A stretch of DNA of 38,947 bases from Candidatus Shapirobacteria bacterium (GTDB lineage: Bacteria > Patescibacteriota > Microgenomatia > UBA12405 > JAUWLS01). Where the stretch lies: positions 1 through 38,947 of the forward strand of contig JAUWLS010000008.1 in assembly GCA_030613565.1 (NCBI GenBank). Reading direction: 5' to 3'. Every line of letters starts with the position of its first letter. Position 1 is the stretch's first letter. The position numbers were made by a program, and so were the translations under genes. Of this stretch, positions 16,811 through 25,838 are shown piece after piece. The notes under the pieces were generated by a model. That model was not told the origin of the DNA. It ran no database searches and was given only the letters and a program-made list of their open reading frames with translations.

Positions 16811-18579
16811 GTTTTTTTGAAAAAGTAGACCAGGAGACCAATTGAGAAGAGAGTTATCAGGTTAGAGGCTGTTCTTACAGGAGTGTCTTCCATTTGAACT
16901 CTGATTTGATAGTCTCCGGGAGGAAGTTTTAGAACCATACGACCAAGCTCTGATTCGATATCAAAGGCAAGTTCGTCTTCTTGGTCATAGATTTTGAAGT
17001 TAGGGAAATAAAGTTGGGCAAGAGTTAGTTTGGCCTCGGAGTCTTTAACCTTGGCGTCAAAAGAGAACCAATCGGTACCTTTCTTTTTATTTTGGATTTC
17101 AACTTCCCCTTTGATTTCATCAATTAAGTCCCCCGCCTCTGCCCGAGCAGCAATGTAGGCCCAACGAGGAAGGTAATCGTAAATACCAGAAGTCTGTTGA
17201 AGCATCCAGGCTCGACCGGAGAACTTTTGTTCATCAGTGATTGGCCCAGAAGCTCCTGGTTTAAAGTAAGAGAGATTAAGAGAGATTAAGATAAAGAGAG
17301 TGGTGATATAGGTTAGTTTTTTGATTAAGGGTTTTTGTTTTTTGAGGATTTCGGGCAAGAAAGCGATAGGGAAAGAAAAGAAAAAAGTGGAAACTGTTAA
17401 AAAGCGCCAAGGGAATTGGGCTTTTTGAAGAGGCGGAAAGAGTCTCCAAAGGAAGGAAGATTGTTCGTGAGTTAAAAAGGCTGCAAAAAAAGCAAGGGCA
17501 GTAAAAAGAAGGGTGAGGAGGGCAGTTTTGTTGATTTTCTTTTTACGAATGAAATAGTAAATGATGGGAAGAAGAATGAGCAGAGAACTAATCCAGTGTA
17601 GGTGCCCTACTTGAAAGGACATTTGATCTTCTTGTCCCCAGACACTGGCTCCAAAGCCCCAGAAGCGGGAGAAGAACAATTGGTTAATACTGGTGAAGTG
17701 AACAATATAACTGTAGTAGCCTTTAAACATTGATTCTAACTGGACATACTGAAGTTCAAGGAGGAGGGGGAAGAAGAAAAAGGCGGCAAGACCAATGGCT
17801 AGAAGACCAGAATAAATAAATTTAAGAATTAGAGGAAAGTTAAGATCTTTTATCCAACCAAAAATGGAAAAGAAAGTGGATTTCAGAGCTGAAGTTGCTG
17901 GAAAACGAATGGTTTTGGGACCAGTAAGTAGGAGCTTTTTTTCGGTGACAAGTAAATAAAGAACCCAGACGGCTAAAAAGGGTGTGATAGCTAGAACCAT
18001 AATGCTGTGAGAGAGTATGAGACCAGTAAAGGAAAGGGCAAGAAGAAGGATTGGTTTGGTTTTTTTCTTTTCTTTAATGATTTTGTAAGCGTAGAGAAAG
18101 AGCAGGGGGAAAAAGATGAAAGCAAAAGACTCATTGAGTGCACCTCTGACGTAGGTATCAAGAGCATGATAAGGAGCGTAAGAATAGAAAATAGTAACCA
18201 GAAAGGCAGAAAAGGGGTTAAAAAGGGCGACAGCCAGAGCAAACATGGCCAGAGTTGAAAAGACGTGCTGAAAAACAAAAAGGAGTTTGGCCGACCAAAC
18301 GAATGAAATACCAAAGAATCTAGGAATCATACCAAGGTAAAAAGGAAGAGGAGGATAAAAATTAAAGAGAGGATATCCATAGCCATAACCCATATCGGGG
18401 ACCCAACGGCAAGGAATCTGGGCATCTTTGAGACATTTTTCCATCTGGAGGAGTCTCATCATCTGTAGATCGTCGTGCATGTTGAAATAGCCAGGCTTTA
18501 AGAGACTTAGGATGGTGGGAATAGTGAAAAGGAGACTTAGGATTAGCCAGAATGATTTTTTAGAGGTTAACTTTCGCAT
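16780..18579 (-). CDS. PTPS-related GT-C-like membrane protein
   Basis: A 599-residue polytopic membrane protein. The N-terminal loop contains MHDDLQMMRLLQMEKCLKD and then CRWVPDMGYGYGYPLFNFY, the signature of the 6-pyruvoyl-tetrahydropterin synthase-related membrane domain (PF10131), which is probably a GT-C enzyme rather than a pterin enzyme. A C-terminal outside region of about 130 residues ends in KLPPGDYQIRVQME before the last helix, which resembles the GDHQ-containing ends of the two YfhO-like proteins. It begins 33 bp after the preceding gene, the largest gap in the operon, and a possible promoter lies there. Confidence 0.7.
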   Translation of the reverse strand: MRKLTSKKSFWLILSLLFTIPTILSLLKPGYFNMHDDLQMMRLLQMEKCLKDAQIPCRWVPDMGYGYGYPLFNFYPPLPFYLGMIPRFFGISFVWSAKLLFVFQHVFSTLAMFALAVALFNPFSAFLVTIFYSYAPYHALDTYVRGALNESFAFIFFPLLFLYAYKIIKEKKKTKPILLLALSFTGLILSHSIMVLAITPFLAVWVLYLLVTEKKLLLTGPKTIRFPATSALKSTFFSIFGWIKDLNFPLILKFIYSGLLAIGLAAFFFFPLLLELQYVQLESMFKGYYSYIVHFTSINQLFFSRFWGFGASVWGQEDQMSFQVGHLHWISSLLILLPIIYYFIRKKKINKTALLTLLFTALAFFAAFLTHEQSSFLWRLFPPLQKAQFPWRFLTVSTFFFSFPIAFLPEILKKQKPLIKKLTYITTLFILISLNLSYFKPGASGPITDEQKFSGRAWMLQQTSGIYDYLPRWAYIAARAEAGDLIDEIKGEVEIQNKKKGTDWFSFDAKVKDSEAKLTLAQLYFPNFKIYDQEDELAFDIESELGRMVLKLPPGDYQIRVQMEDTPVRTASNLITLFSIGLLVYFFKKTCPKSQKKKR

Positions 18580-18586
18580 CTTTTAT

Positions 18587-18615
18587 ATTTTAGAGTATTG
18601 TGAGCTAAGAATCTA
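18587..18615 (-). promoter_or_regulatory. Possible internal promoter, leaderless
   Basis: On the minus strand a TAGATT box (18610-18615), a 17 bp spacer and TAAAAT (18587-18592) lie in the only sizeable gap of the operon. The -10 box ends 7 nt before the ATG of the gene at 18579, so transcription would begin at or next to the start codon. The -35 match is poor (3/6) and the region is AT-rich, so this is tentative. Confidence 0.35.
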
Positions 18616-20142
18616 TTTTAAGCGGTAAAAAAGAAGGGGCGGAGTATTGGCTGGTTTTTCATAACGGGCAACTAATTTTAAAAGATCATACTGATCAGTA
18701 TCTAGTTTAAGTCGATCTTGGTTGGCTAAAATAAATGTTTCGTTGCCATATTCTCTTGATTCAAGAAGAGGTTGAGGAATGGTTTTGTAATTGAAACCAA
18801 GACTAATGACAGTAAGATTGGGAATTTGATCAAGATAAATTTGAAGTCCGTCTGGCAAGGTCCCAAAAGACCCTTCAGTACCAATGACGATTGGTTTTTC
18901 TTTTATAACCTCTTTCAGGTGGTCTGCTGTTTCTTTAATCCCCCAGCCTGAAGTCCAGTCTTCTAGGTATCCGGATTCAGTAGCGGGAAGAATTACCTTT
19001 TCTAATTTGAAGGAAAGGTGATAAACAAGTCGAACACTTGGAATAAATAAGGGGAAGAAAAGCAGATAAAGGAAAAAGGAGTCTTTTTTAAACCTGCTTT
19101 TGAGAAAGTCCAAAACATGGTGGGTGGCCAAAGAAAGGAGGATTAAGAGGAAAGGAACGGTGAAAAGGATGTAGCGGGCTGTAAAAACTTTAGCCACAGA
19201 AGCAGAGGCTAAAAGAGGGAGAAAGTACCAGAGGAAAACGGTGAATATCTTAAGATCCAACTTCCTTTTCTTGGGAGATGCCAAAAAGAGTAAGGAAAGA
19301 AAGGCAGTGAGGAGGATAAGGGGAGTGGAAAGGTAAAAACGATACCAGGTGATAATGTCTGAGACGTGAGGTTTTAAGGGGTTTAAAGGATGAGATAAAA
19401 CTTCTTTTATGGGCCAAATATAATCTAAGTTTCTCTGGCCGATCATATGAAAAGAGGGAGAAAGACGGAGAAAATTGTAGATGCAAAAGGCTAAAACAGA
19501 AGAGGATCCAACCAAAAAGAAGGGCCATAGGGGTAGTTTTTTGACTTTGATAATTTTAGGCAAAGAAAGCAAGAAGACAGATGCGGGAGCGAGAACAACA
19601 AAGAAAAGAGCAGGAGACTTAGTAAGCCAGGCCAGACCAAGAGAAGAACCTAGAAGAAGAGCGTTTTTGATACTGGGAGTCTTATGAAACTGAAGAGTAA
19701 AAAAAAGAGAGAGAACAGAGAGGGCGGTAAGAAGGTTGTCAGCCAGAGCAAGGCGATCAAAGAAAAAGGTAAAAGGAAAGACAACGTAGAAGAAGAGGAC
19801 TAGAGGTGTGGCTTTGGGTTTTAAAAGATTTAGGATTTTATAGAGAGAAAAAAGAGTCAAAAGACCAGCAAGGACTGAAACAAGGCGACTGGCAAAGAGA
19901 GGGTCTGGAAAAACTCTAAGAAAGAGGGAGGTAAGCCACATAAAAAGTGGTTGTTTGCCATCTGTTAAGGGAATAAAAAAGAGAGAAGAAACATTTTTAA
20001 TCAGCTGAGCCCAGCGAATATAGATAGCTTCGTCAACAAAGACTGGAATTTTGGTTAGGTTTTGAAGGCGAGTAAGAAGGTAGATTAAAGAGGAGAGGTA
20101 AAAGAGATAGTGTTTCTGGTGTTTTTTGTTAGACTTTGTCAT
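18613..20142 (-). CDS. GT39-like membrane glycosyltransferase (PMT_2 type)
   Basis: A membrane protein of 509 residues from the ATG at 20142 (14 bp overlap with the previous gene); another ATG at 20160 adds six residues. The first loop has FVDEAIYIRWAQLI with the Asp-Glu pair expected of GT39/PMT-type enzymes, followed by DGKQPLFMWLTSLFL. About eleven hydrophobic helices follow, and a soluble C-terminal part of about 120 residues on the outside. Likely reaction: transfer of a sugar from polyprenyl phosphate to a protein or lipid at the outer face. The polyprenyl-phosphate sugar synthase-like GT2 gene just upstream may supply the donor. Confidence 0.8.
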   Translation of the reverse strand: MTKSNKKHQKHYLFYLSSLIYLLTRLQNLTKIPVFVDEAIYIRWAQLIKNVSSLFFIPLTDGKQPLFMWLTSLFLRVFPDPLFASRLVSVLAGLLTLFSLYKILNLLKPKATPLVLFFYVVFPFTFFFDRLALADNLLTALSVLSLFFTLQFHKTPSIKNALLLGSSLGLAWLTKSPALFFVVLAPASVFLLSLPKIIKVKKLPLWPFFLVGSSSVLAFCIYNFLRLSPSFHMIGQRNLDYIWPIKEVLSHPLNPLKPHVSDIITWYRFYLSTPLILLTAFLSLLFLASPKKRKLDLKIFTVFLWYFLPLLASASVAKVFTARYILFTVPFLLILLSLATHHVLDFLKSRFKKDSFFLYLLFFPLFIPSVRLVYHLSFKLEKVILPATESGYLEDWTSGWGIKETADHLKEVIKEKPIVIGTEGSFGTLPDGLQIYLDQIPNLTVISLGFNYKTIPQPLLESREYGNETFILANQDRLKLDTDQYDLLKLVARYEKPANTPPLLFYRLK

Positions 20143-20914
20143 ACAGGCCTTTGGTGTCATTTTTCTTTACTCTCATTATTTCCTTGGCCATATCAATAGA
20201 TTCTCTTACGAACCTAGACTGGTTTTGACCTTTAGTATCAGATTCGTCTTCGTCGTGCCAAACAACCTCTACTTCTTTGATCTTGTAGCCTTGTTTTTGA
20301 GCAATAAAAAGAAGTTCAGCGTCAAAGGCACCAACTCTCCCCCCTTCGTTACCTTGTCCTGAGCTTTTAACAGCAGCAAGAAGAGGAAAACATTTTTTGG
20401 CAACTGTGGTTTTTAACATTTTAAAACCACATTGGGTATCTCCAATGTTTTTTAATAAGAAAAAGCTTCTTAGATGTCGAAATGTGAGGGCACCAAGTTG
20501 TCTATACCAAGGTGCTCCCTTTCTTCTGACCCCTCTGGAGCCAATAACAATGTCAAAGTTTTTTTCAAAGTGAGGAAGAAGTTTTTTGATTTGATTTAAA
20601 GGGGTTGATTGGTCCATGTCAGTAAAAAGAACCAAGGGATATTTTGCTTTTTGAATACCATTCCAGACGACTTTTGGTTTTCCTCCATGAGGAAAGTTGA
20701 AATAACGAAAACCCTCATGTTTTTGACAGAATTCTTTAGCTATTTTAGGACTCTGGTCAGTACTTCCGTCGTTGCTGACTAAAACCTCCCAAACAAACTT
20801 TTGCTTTTTTAAAAAATCATAGACCTCTTTTAATACTCCCCTATTTAGATTTTTTTCTTCGTTGTAGCAGGGGATAACAATGGATACCTTTGTTTCTTTT
20901 TTAGTTTGGGTCAT
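20129..20914 (-). CDS. GT2 polyprenyl-phosphate sugar synthase (ALG5/DPM1-like)
   Basis: A 261-residue GT2 enzyme: KVSIVIPCYNEEKNL at the N-terminus, VSNDGSTDQSP, DMD in LFTDMDQSTPLNQI, and GDTQCGFKMLK, the set of motifs found in dolichyl-phosphate glucose/mannose synthases. Such enzymes load a sugar onto undecaprenyl phosphate, which then serves GT-C enzymes after flipping. I chose the ATG at 20914; the upstream reading from 20950 needs TTG. GAGAGG lies a few bases before this ATG, but these bases also encode the end of the preceding gene, so it may be chance. The start overlaps that gene by 14 bp. Confidence 0.85.
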   Translation of the reverse strand: MTQTKKETKVSIVIPCYNEEKNLNRGVLKEVYDFLKKQKFVWEVLVSNDGSTDQSPKIAKEFCQKHEGFRYFNFPHGGKPKVVWNGIQKAKYPLVLFTDMDQSTPLNQIKKLLPHFEKNFDIVIGSRGVRRKGAPWYRQLGALTFRHLRSFFLLKNIGDTQCGFKMLKTTVAKKCFPLLAAVKSSGQGNEGGRVGAFDAELLFIAQKQGYKIKEVEVVWHDEDESDTKGQNQSRFVRESIDMAKEIMRVKKNDTKGLYDKV

Positions 20915-22442
20915 TTGTCCTCTCTCTTTCTTGGATAATAATACCACCAAAACGAGTCTCTTTTAGTACCTTACTGAATGAGTTTTGGCGATCCATCCAA
21001 GCTTCGAGTCGTTCTGGATGGGGTGGATCCACTTCAGCAAGTGTGTAGAGTAAAGGAACCTGGTTAGTGGACTGCTGGCAGTTTCCGTTTTTGGTTTCTT
21101 GAAAAATAAGGTAGTTATAGGAGTGGGGGATTACTGGAGGAACATAGATGTCGATGTTTTTTTCTCGAGAGTCTTTGCAAATAAATTGAACAGATTGGCG
21201 TTGATTTCCAAGAGTTATGTGGGTGGGACCATCAGTTCCGGCAATTATAGAGTTGTAAAGGTGAATGAAATTGGCATGGAAAAAGAGTACGAAAATTAGG
21301 AGTGGAAGAAGGAGTTTGTTGTTTCTTTGAATTGTAGAAATAAAATAGGCAAAAAGAATGAAGAAAGCTGGGAAAAAGCCAGTTAAATAGTAATCATAAA
21401 GCTGGCCGTAGTTACCAACAAAGAAAAGCAAGAAAAAGAGAGGAATAAAAAGCCAAAAAAGATTAAGGTGAATAAACTTTTGAAGTTTTGAAGGAAGTTT
21501 TTTTCTTTTTTTGAGGAAAATAAAGAGACCTAAAAAGAAAAGGAGGAGAAAAATAAGAGAGTAAATAGTGAGATTAGTATCTAGTTTTGAGAAGAGGATG
21601 TGATAGTAACTTTCAATTCTTTTGGTGGCAAACTCAAGGGTTGGGAGGGCCCAGCTTTTTCCGGTGTTTGTGTTTGTTTTTCCAGTTAAAAAGCCAAGGA
21701 AGTTTTTGGTGATCAAAAATTTGTTTTTAATTTCGAAGAATATTTGAGGAATGAGGAGAGAAAAGAAAACTAGACAAGAAATAGTAAATTGTTTTAGGGT
21801 GATAGGAAAAATGATCTTTTTAGCTTTCTTTTTTGTGGAAAGCAAAAATAGCAAGGCAATGACAGGGACAAAAAAGACAGCTGAGGCAGCCTCAAGTTGA
21901 AGAGTTAGGCCTAGAAGCAGGGCCACGAAGGGCCAGTACTTTTTTTTGTTTTCGATATAAATCTCTGAAAGGAAGAAGATGAGTAAGAGAACAAAAGTAG
22001 GGAGGGGGGTGGGATTGGAAAACCAGCGAGCAGAGTGAATAATGTATCTAGAGAAAGCCCAAGTGACGGCAGCTAAATAGGCCGAGGTTTTGTGGTGATA
22101 TTTTTTTAAAAGAAAGTAGAGTAAGGGAACAGTTAAAGACTCTATAAAAATCATGAAGATGGCGGCAACTGCTGGGTCTCCCCTACCAAAAAAGTAACCG
22201 GGGGTGATGAGGTAAAACCAGAAGGGTCCTAAATAGAGACCTTCGATACCGGTTGTGGGGCCAATGGCAGGAAAGTTTTTGAAAGTTAAAATGTCGCTTG
22301 CGATCTGGGCATCTCGACCCTGGTCGTAGTGGAAAGCAAGAAGTTGATCGAGTCGGTAGATGCGAACCAGAAAAGCAATCAACCAAAGGAGAAGGATGAT
22401 ACGATTTTTTTTAATGAAAGGGAAGATTTTATTCTTCAACAT
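20901..22442 (-). CDS. GT39-like membrane glycosyltransferase
   Basis: A 513-residue polytopic membrane protein. The first loop reads FHYDQGRDAQIASDIL, an Asp-containing motif of the ArnT/GT39 group, followed by a GIEGLYLGPFWFYLI segment. Around ten helices and a soluble C-terminal tail of about 110 residues follow. It is clearly paralogous to the gene directly upstream (22429-23940), which has the matching GDQARDTIIVRDF motif and a similar PQTSIGNMYLPPFYYYLI segment. It overlaps that gene by 14 bp. Donor is presumably a polyprenyl-phosphate sugar; acceptor unknown. Confidence 0.8.
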   Translation of the reverse strand: MLKNKIFPFIKKNRIILLLWLIAFLVRIYRLDQLLAFHYDQGRDAQIASDILTFKNFPAIGPTTGIEGLYLGPFWFYLITPGYFFGRGDPAVAAIFMIFIESLTVPLLYFLLKKYHHKTSAYLAAVTWAFSRYIIHSARWFSNPTPLPTFVLLLIFFLSEIYIENKKKYWPFVALLLGLTLQLEAASAVFFVPVIALLFLLSTKKKAKKIIFPITLKQFTISCLVFFSLLIPQIFFEIKNKFLITKNFLGFLTGKTNTNTGKSWALPTLEFATKRIESYYHILFSKLDTNLTIYSLIFLLLFFLGLFIFLKKRKKLPSKLQKFIHLNLFWLFIPLFFLLFFVGNYGQLYDYYLTGFFPAFFILFAYFISTIQRNNKLLLPLLIFVLFFHANFIHLYNSIIAGTDGPTHITLGNQRQSVQFICKDSREKNIDIYVPPVIPHSYNYLIFQETKNGNCQQSTNQVPLLYTLAEVDPPHPERLEAWMDRQNSFSKVLKETRFGGIIIQERERTNDPN

Positions 22443-23940
22443 GGACGAGTTTGGTAACTGTTATGTCTCCAATCTCCCATTTCCCCGCTTCTTTGGCCCA
22501 GCCAAAGGAAGCAATCTCCCAGGCGGGGTTGTTGTAAGGATCACAGTTTATATCAGGATGGGGTTCGCAGATTACAAAAAGCTGGTCGGTTAGTTTTTCG
22601 TGAACTGTGTAGAGGTTAGCATTTTGCCTTTTAAGAGGGTATTCATAAGTATCGTCATAATTCATCTTGGCCAAGAGAGCTATATTGAAAGGTTCTTGGT
22701 CAGAGTTGTCTACTATGAGCTGAGCAACGGTTTGAGCTACCTTGAGTTGTTTGTTGGGAGGATAAAGAAGGTGGGAGTTTTTAAAAGAAGGAAGACTTAA
22801 AACAATGGCAATGGAAACCAGAATAGGATAATAGAACTGTTTTCCCTTCTTGGGAACCAGAAGGGTTAGATAATAACCCAAAAGAATAAAAGGAATGGGG
22901 AATACTAAACCAAAATAATGGGTGTAAATGTGTTGCTTATAGAGTCCAAGGCCAGTAAGAATAATCAAGAAAGAAGAAACCAAGAGAGTGAATCCAGGAG
23001 GGGTTTTTTTCTTTTTCCTTAAAAAGACGAGAACTGTACAGAAAATAAGAAAGAGAGAGAAAAGAAGTCCAGGTATTTCAAGTTTGGCTCCAGGTAGATC
23101 AGTGATGATTTGGAGGAAGATGGGCCAAAGATTGGGAATGGCTTTGTAGGCCTTTAAGTTGACGGTGGTTTGACGAACAGCAAAGAACTGGACGATAGCG
23201 TTTGAGTTTTGTCCGGAATGCTTAAGGTCAAAGAGAACAAGAGGAAGCAGGGAAAGGAAGAAAATTACCACAGCTAGAATGATGTTTTTGGTTAAGGTTT
23301 TTTCTTTTTTAAGATTGGGCTTGTGTTTTAGATAAGACAGGAAGATAAAGAGAGCAATGATGGGGAGAAAAAGAAGGGCAAGATAGTGCGAGTTAAGGCA
23401 CATTATGAAAGAAAGAGAGAGAAGGAGGAAATATTTGTATTCTTTTTTCTGCCAGATTTTATAGAGAGAGTAGATTAGAGTGAGGGAGAAAAGAGGCATG
23501 ATGTTTGGGTTCCAGGAAAAGTTTGAGAACTTGATTACCGAAGGAGAGAGAGCGTAGAGAAAAGCAGCGATTAAACCCGCTTGAGGATTGAAGAATTCCT
23601 TACTGACATAGTAGACAAGATAAACAGTGAGAATTCCCAAAAGGGCTATGAAAATAGCAGGACCGACTGGGGAAAAACCAGAGAGGAGGAGAGAAGGAGC
23701 AATGAGGTAGTAATAAAAGGGAGGGAGATACATATTTCCAATACTGGTTTGAGGGCCAATAAAGAAAAGGTTTCCGTCTTTGACAAAATCTCTGACAATT
23801 ATTGTGTCTCGAGCTTGGTCTCCCAAAAACTCCATGTATCCGTCAATTTTATAGAGACGAAGGAAGGCGGCAACGAATAAAATAAGAACAAGTAACAGAT
23901 GGCTTTTTTTTATTTTTGAGGGAAGTTTAGTTTTTTCCAT
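22429..23940 (-). CDS. GT39-like membrane glycosyltransferase, paralogue of the next gene
   Basis: A 503-residue polytopic membrane protein with LGDQARDTIIVRDFVKDG in the first loop and GNMYLPPFYYYLIAPSLLL after it. These match the neighbouring gene at 20901-22442 and the ArnT/GT39 layout. About eleven hydrophobic helices and an outside C-terminal region of about 110 residues follow. The start overlaps the preceding polyprenyl-phosphate sugar synthase gene by 31 bp; no other ATG is near. The tandem pair suggests two related transfers using the same lipid donor. Confidence 0.8.
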   Translation of the reverse strand: MEKTKLPSKIKKSHLLLVLILFVAAFLRLYKIDGYMEFLGDQARDTIIVRDFVKDGNLFFIGPQTSIGNMYLPPFYYYLIAPSLLLSGFSPVGPAIFIALLGILTVYLVYYVSKEFFNPQAGLIAAFLYALSPSVIKFSNFSWNPNIMPLFSLTLIYSLYKIWQKKEYKYFLLLSLSFIMCLNSHYLALLFLPIIALFIFLSYLKHKPNLKKEKTLTKNIILAVVIFFLSLLPLVLFDLKHSGQNSNAIVQFFAVRQTTVNLKAYKAIPNLWPIFLQIITDLPGAKLEIPGLLFSLFLIFCTVLVFLRKKKKTPPGFTLLVSSFLIILTGLGLYKQHIYTHYFGLVFPIPFILLGYYLTLLVPKKGKQFYYPILVSIAIVLSLPSFKNSHLLYPPNKQLKVAQTVAQLIVDNSDQEPFNIALLAKMNYDDTYEYPLKRQNANLYTVHEKLTDQLFVICEPHPDINCDPYNNPAWEIASFGWAKEAGKWEIGDITVTKLVHVEE

Positions 23941-24644
23941 AAACGGATTAGGTCGGAGAAACCAGCAATAATTACATTTAAGTCAGAGCCTGTTGAGGAT
24001 CCTGCTTGGCGCTCATAATGGGTAACACCAACTTCAGAAAAGGTATAACCTTTCTTTTTGGCTTTGATTAAAAATTCGGAAGTAATGAATGGGCCTCTTT
24101 CTGCTTCTAAGTCGGGAATGTTATCAATAACTTCTTTTTTTACGAGTTTGAACCCACAATCAATATCGGTGACCCAAAGGCCAAAGAAAAGGAAAACTAA
24201 AAGCTCCCACATTTTTGAGCCCCATTTTCTATAGAAGGGAACTTTTCGACCAAGGTAGTGGCCAATAACCATGTCCGTCTTTTTTTCTTTCTGGGTTTTG
24301 ATGAGTTTTTTGATATCACGGAAATTAAACTGACCATCAGCGTCAGTAAAGGTAATCCAGTCATGTTTTGCTCCATAAAAACCGCTTTTAAAAGAAGCTC
24401 CGTAGCCTCTGTTTTTCTTGTGATTAATTATTCTAACTCGAGAACCATGTTTTTTAACTAGGGCTTTGGATTTTTCTAGAGTTTTGTCTTTGGACCCGTC
24501 GTTGATAATTAGAATTTCCCATTTGGGAGTAATTTCTTTTATGATGGGGAGGGCTGTTTCTACGGTTTTTTCAATGTTTTTTTCTTCGTTATAGCAGGGA
24601 AAGAAGACTGATAGTTCTGGGATAAGGTATTTTTTCTTTTTCAT
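23910..24644 (-). CDS. GT2 polyprenyl-phosphate mannose synthase-like (DPM1 type)
   Basis: A 244-residue GT2 enzyme and the first gene of the long operon. Motifs: LSVFFPCYNEEKNIEKTV, IINDGSKDKT, DAD in FTDADGQFNFRDI, and DIDCGFKLVKKEV, as in dolichol/undecaprenyl-phosphate mannosyltransferases. It would make the polyprenyl-phosphate sugar used by the GT-C enzymes encoded downstream. The ATG at 24644 lies only 6 bp after a GATACT -10 box, so the mRNA is probably leaderless. The C-terminus has no membrane domain, unlike longer bacterial family members. Confidence 0.85.
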   Translation of the reverse strand: MKKKKYLIPELSVFFPCYNEEKNIEKTVETALPIIKEITPKWEILIINDGSKDKTLEKSKALVKKHGSRVRIINHKKNRGYGASFKSGFYGAKHDWITFTDADGQFNFRDIKKLIKTQKEKKTDMVIGHYLGRKVPFYRKWGSKMWELLVFLFFGLWVTDIDCGFKLVKKEVIDNIPDLEAERGPFITSEFLIKAKKKGYTFSEVGVTHYERQAGSSTGSDLNVIIAGFSDLIRLWKKLNFPQK

Positions 24645-24650
24645 AAAGGT

Positions 24651-24679
24651 AGTATCCGGTAAAACAAGAAAAAAGTCTA
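24651..24679 (-). promoter_or_regulatory. Main promoter of the glycosyltransferase operon, leaderless
   Basis: On the minus strand: -35 TAGACT (24674-24679), exactly 17 bp, -10 GATACT (24651-24656). Six bases separate the -10 box from the ATG at 24644, so the start of transcription should fall on or beside the A of the start codon. It lies back to back with an extended -10 on the other strand. Confidence 0.65.
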
Positions 24680-24681
24680 GT

Positions 24682-24690
24682 TGGTATACT
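24682..24690 (+). promoter_or_regulatory. Extended -10 promoter, leaderless
   Basis: TGGTATACT on the plus strand (extended -10, hexamer 24685-24690), with no recognisable -35 box at the usual distance. Five bases separate it from the ATG at 24696, again implying a leaderless mRNA. It is divergent from the operon promoter only a few bases away, so the two polymerases would compete. Confidence 0.55.
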
Positions 24691-24695
24691 GTTTT

Positions 24696-25838
24696 ATGAA
24701 CAGAAAAATGTATTGGCTTCCTGGCTTAATAGCCACAACAGTAGTTTCAACATTATTTTTCTGGTTTTTATTTTCTTCTCCAATATTGAAGTTTTTAGGA
24801 TTTGGAGAAACAAGTCTTTTGACAGTGGTGGCCAATTACGATGGACCTAATTATCTGGCGATAAGTAAATGTTGGTATGAAAAAAGCTGTATAGGTCAGA
24901 ATTTTTCACTTCCATTACCTTTGGAGTATTATCCAGCACATTTACCAGGGTATCCGATGATCATTTGGATCTTTGATCTTTTTGTAAGTGGCCCTTGGGC
25001 ACTGCTTTTGGCAACAGTGTCAGGGAGTGTAATGGCAGTGTGGGGATTTTATAAGCTGGCTTTAGAGATTCTAAAGAATAAAGAAAGAGCATTTTGGTTA
25101 TCGATAGTGTTTTTGTTTTTACCGGCCAGATATTTTGTTTTAAGAATGGTGGGAGCACCAGAAACCTGGTTTTTGGCAAGTGTTTTGTGGTCGATTTACT
25201 TTTTTAGAAAAGAAAAGTATTTTACATCCGCATTGTGGGCAGTATTGGCACAACTGCTTAAGAGTCCAGGAGTACTTTTAATAGTTTCTTTAGGTCTTGC
25301 TTGGATTCTTCAGAAAGAAAATAGAGAAGGGACTCTAAGAAAAGTTAAAAAACTGTGGCCATACTTATTGGTTCCGGTTTCGGCTCTTTTGGTATTTTTG
25401 GTTTATAAGGTTCAACTTAATGATTTTCTGGCTTATTTCCATTCTGGAGATAATATTCATCTTAATCCCCTACCCTACCTGGTTTTTGTAAGCACGAAGA
25501 GTTGGTTGGGAACAATATGGCTGGAGGATGTGGTTTACATATTCCTTCTGGGAATGCTGGCCTTAAGTGCTCTAAAAAGAAAGTTTTGGGAAAAAGACAA
25601 GGTGTTGGTGGTATTTCCAGCGGTTTTCTTCTTGGTTACCTTGATGGTGGCACACCGGGATATTAGTAGATATATAAGCCCTGTTTACCCTTTTGCTCTT
25701 TTGGCTTTTGAGAAATTTATAAGTAAAAAAGAATTTAAGATAATATTTTTACTTTTGTTGCCGGCCATAATTTTATATGGGGCAAATTTTGTAGTAGGAA
25801 ATACGGCTCCGATTGCAGACTGGGCTCCATATCTTTAG
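24696..25838 (+). CDS. Gpi18/PIG-V-like GT-C membrane protein
   Basis: A polytopic membrane protein of 380 residues. I chose the ATG at 24696, directly behind an extended -10 box; the upstream TTG at 24681 would lie inside that promoter. The first loop has VVANYDGPNYLAISKCWY and then PLEYYPAHLPGYPMI, the arrangement found in Gpi18/PIG-V-like mannosyltransferases (COG5542). A later HRDISRYISPVYPFALL resembles the HERY-type motif of that group. It is transcribed away from the glycosyltransferase operon and its 3' end overlaps the convergent DUF218-like gene by 4 bp. Likely an outer-face hexosyltransferase using a polyprenyl-phosphate donor. Confidence 0.7.
   Translation: MNRKMYWLPGLIATTVVSTLFFWFLFSSPILKFLGFGETSLLTVVANYDGPNYLAISKCWYEKSCIGQNFSLPLPLEYYPAHLPGYPMIIWIFDLFVSGPWALLLATVSGSVMAVWGFYKLALEILKNKERAFWLSIVFLFLPARYFVLRMVGAPETWFLASVLWSIYFFRKEKYFTSALWAVLAQLLKSPGVLLIVSLGLAWILQKENREGTLRKVKKLWPYLLVPVSALLVFLVYKVQLNDFLAYFHSGDNIHLNPLPYLVFVSTKSWLGTIWLEDVVYIFLLGMLALSALKRKFWEKDKVLVVFPAVFFLVTLMVAHRDISRYISPVYPFALLAFEKFISKKEFKIIFLLLLPAIILYGANFVVGNTAPIADWAPYL

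Noticed and set aside
20915-20925. Shine-Dalgarno motif before the gene at 20914
   Set aside because: GAGAGG is also the coding sequence for the C-terminal Glu-Arg residues of the preceding gene, and similar motifs are missing elsewhere, so it may be chance.
24681-24695. TTG start for the plus-strand GT-C gene
   Set aside because: It lies inside the extended -10 box, and the ATG at 24696 has the same spacing to the -10 box as other genes in the window.
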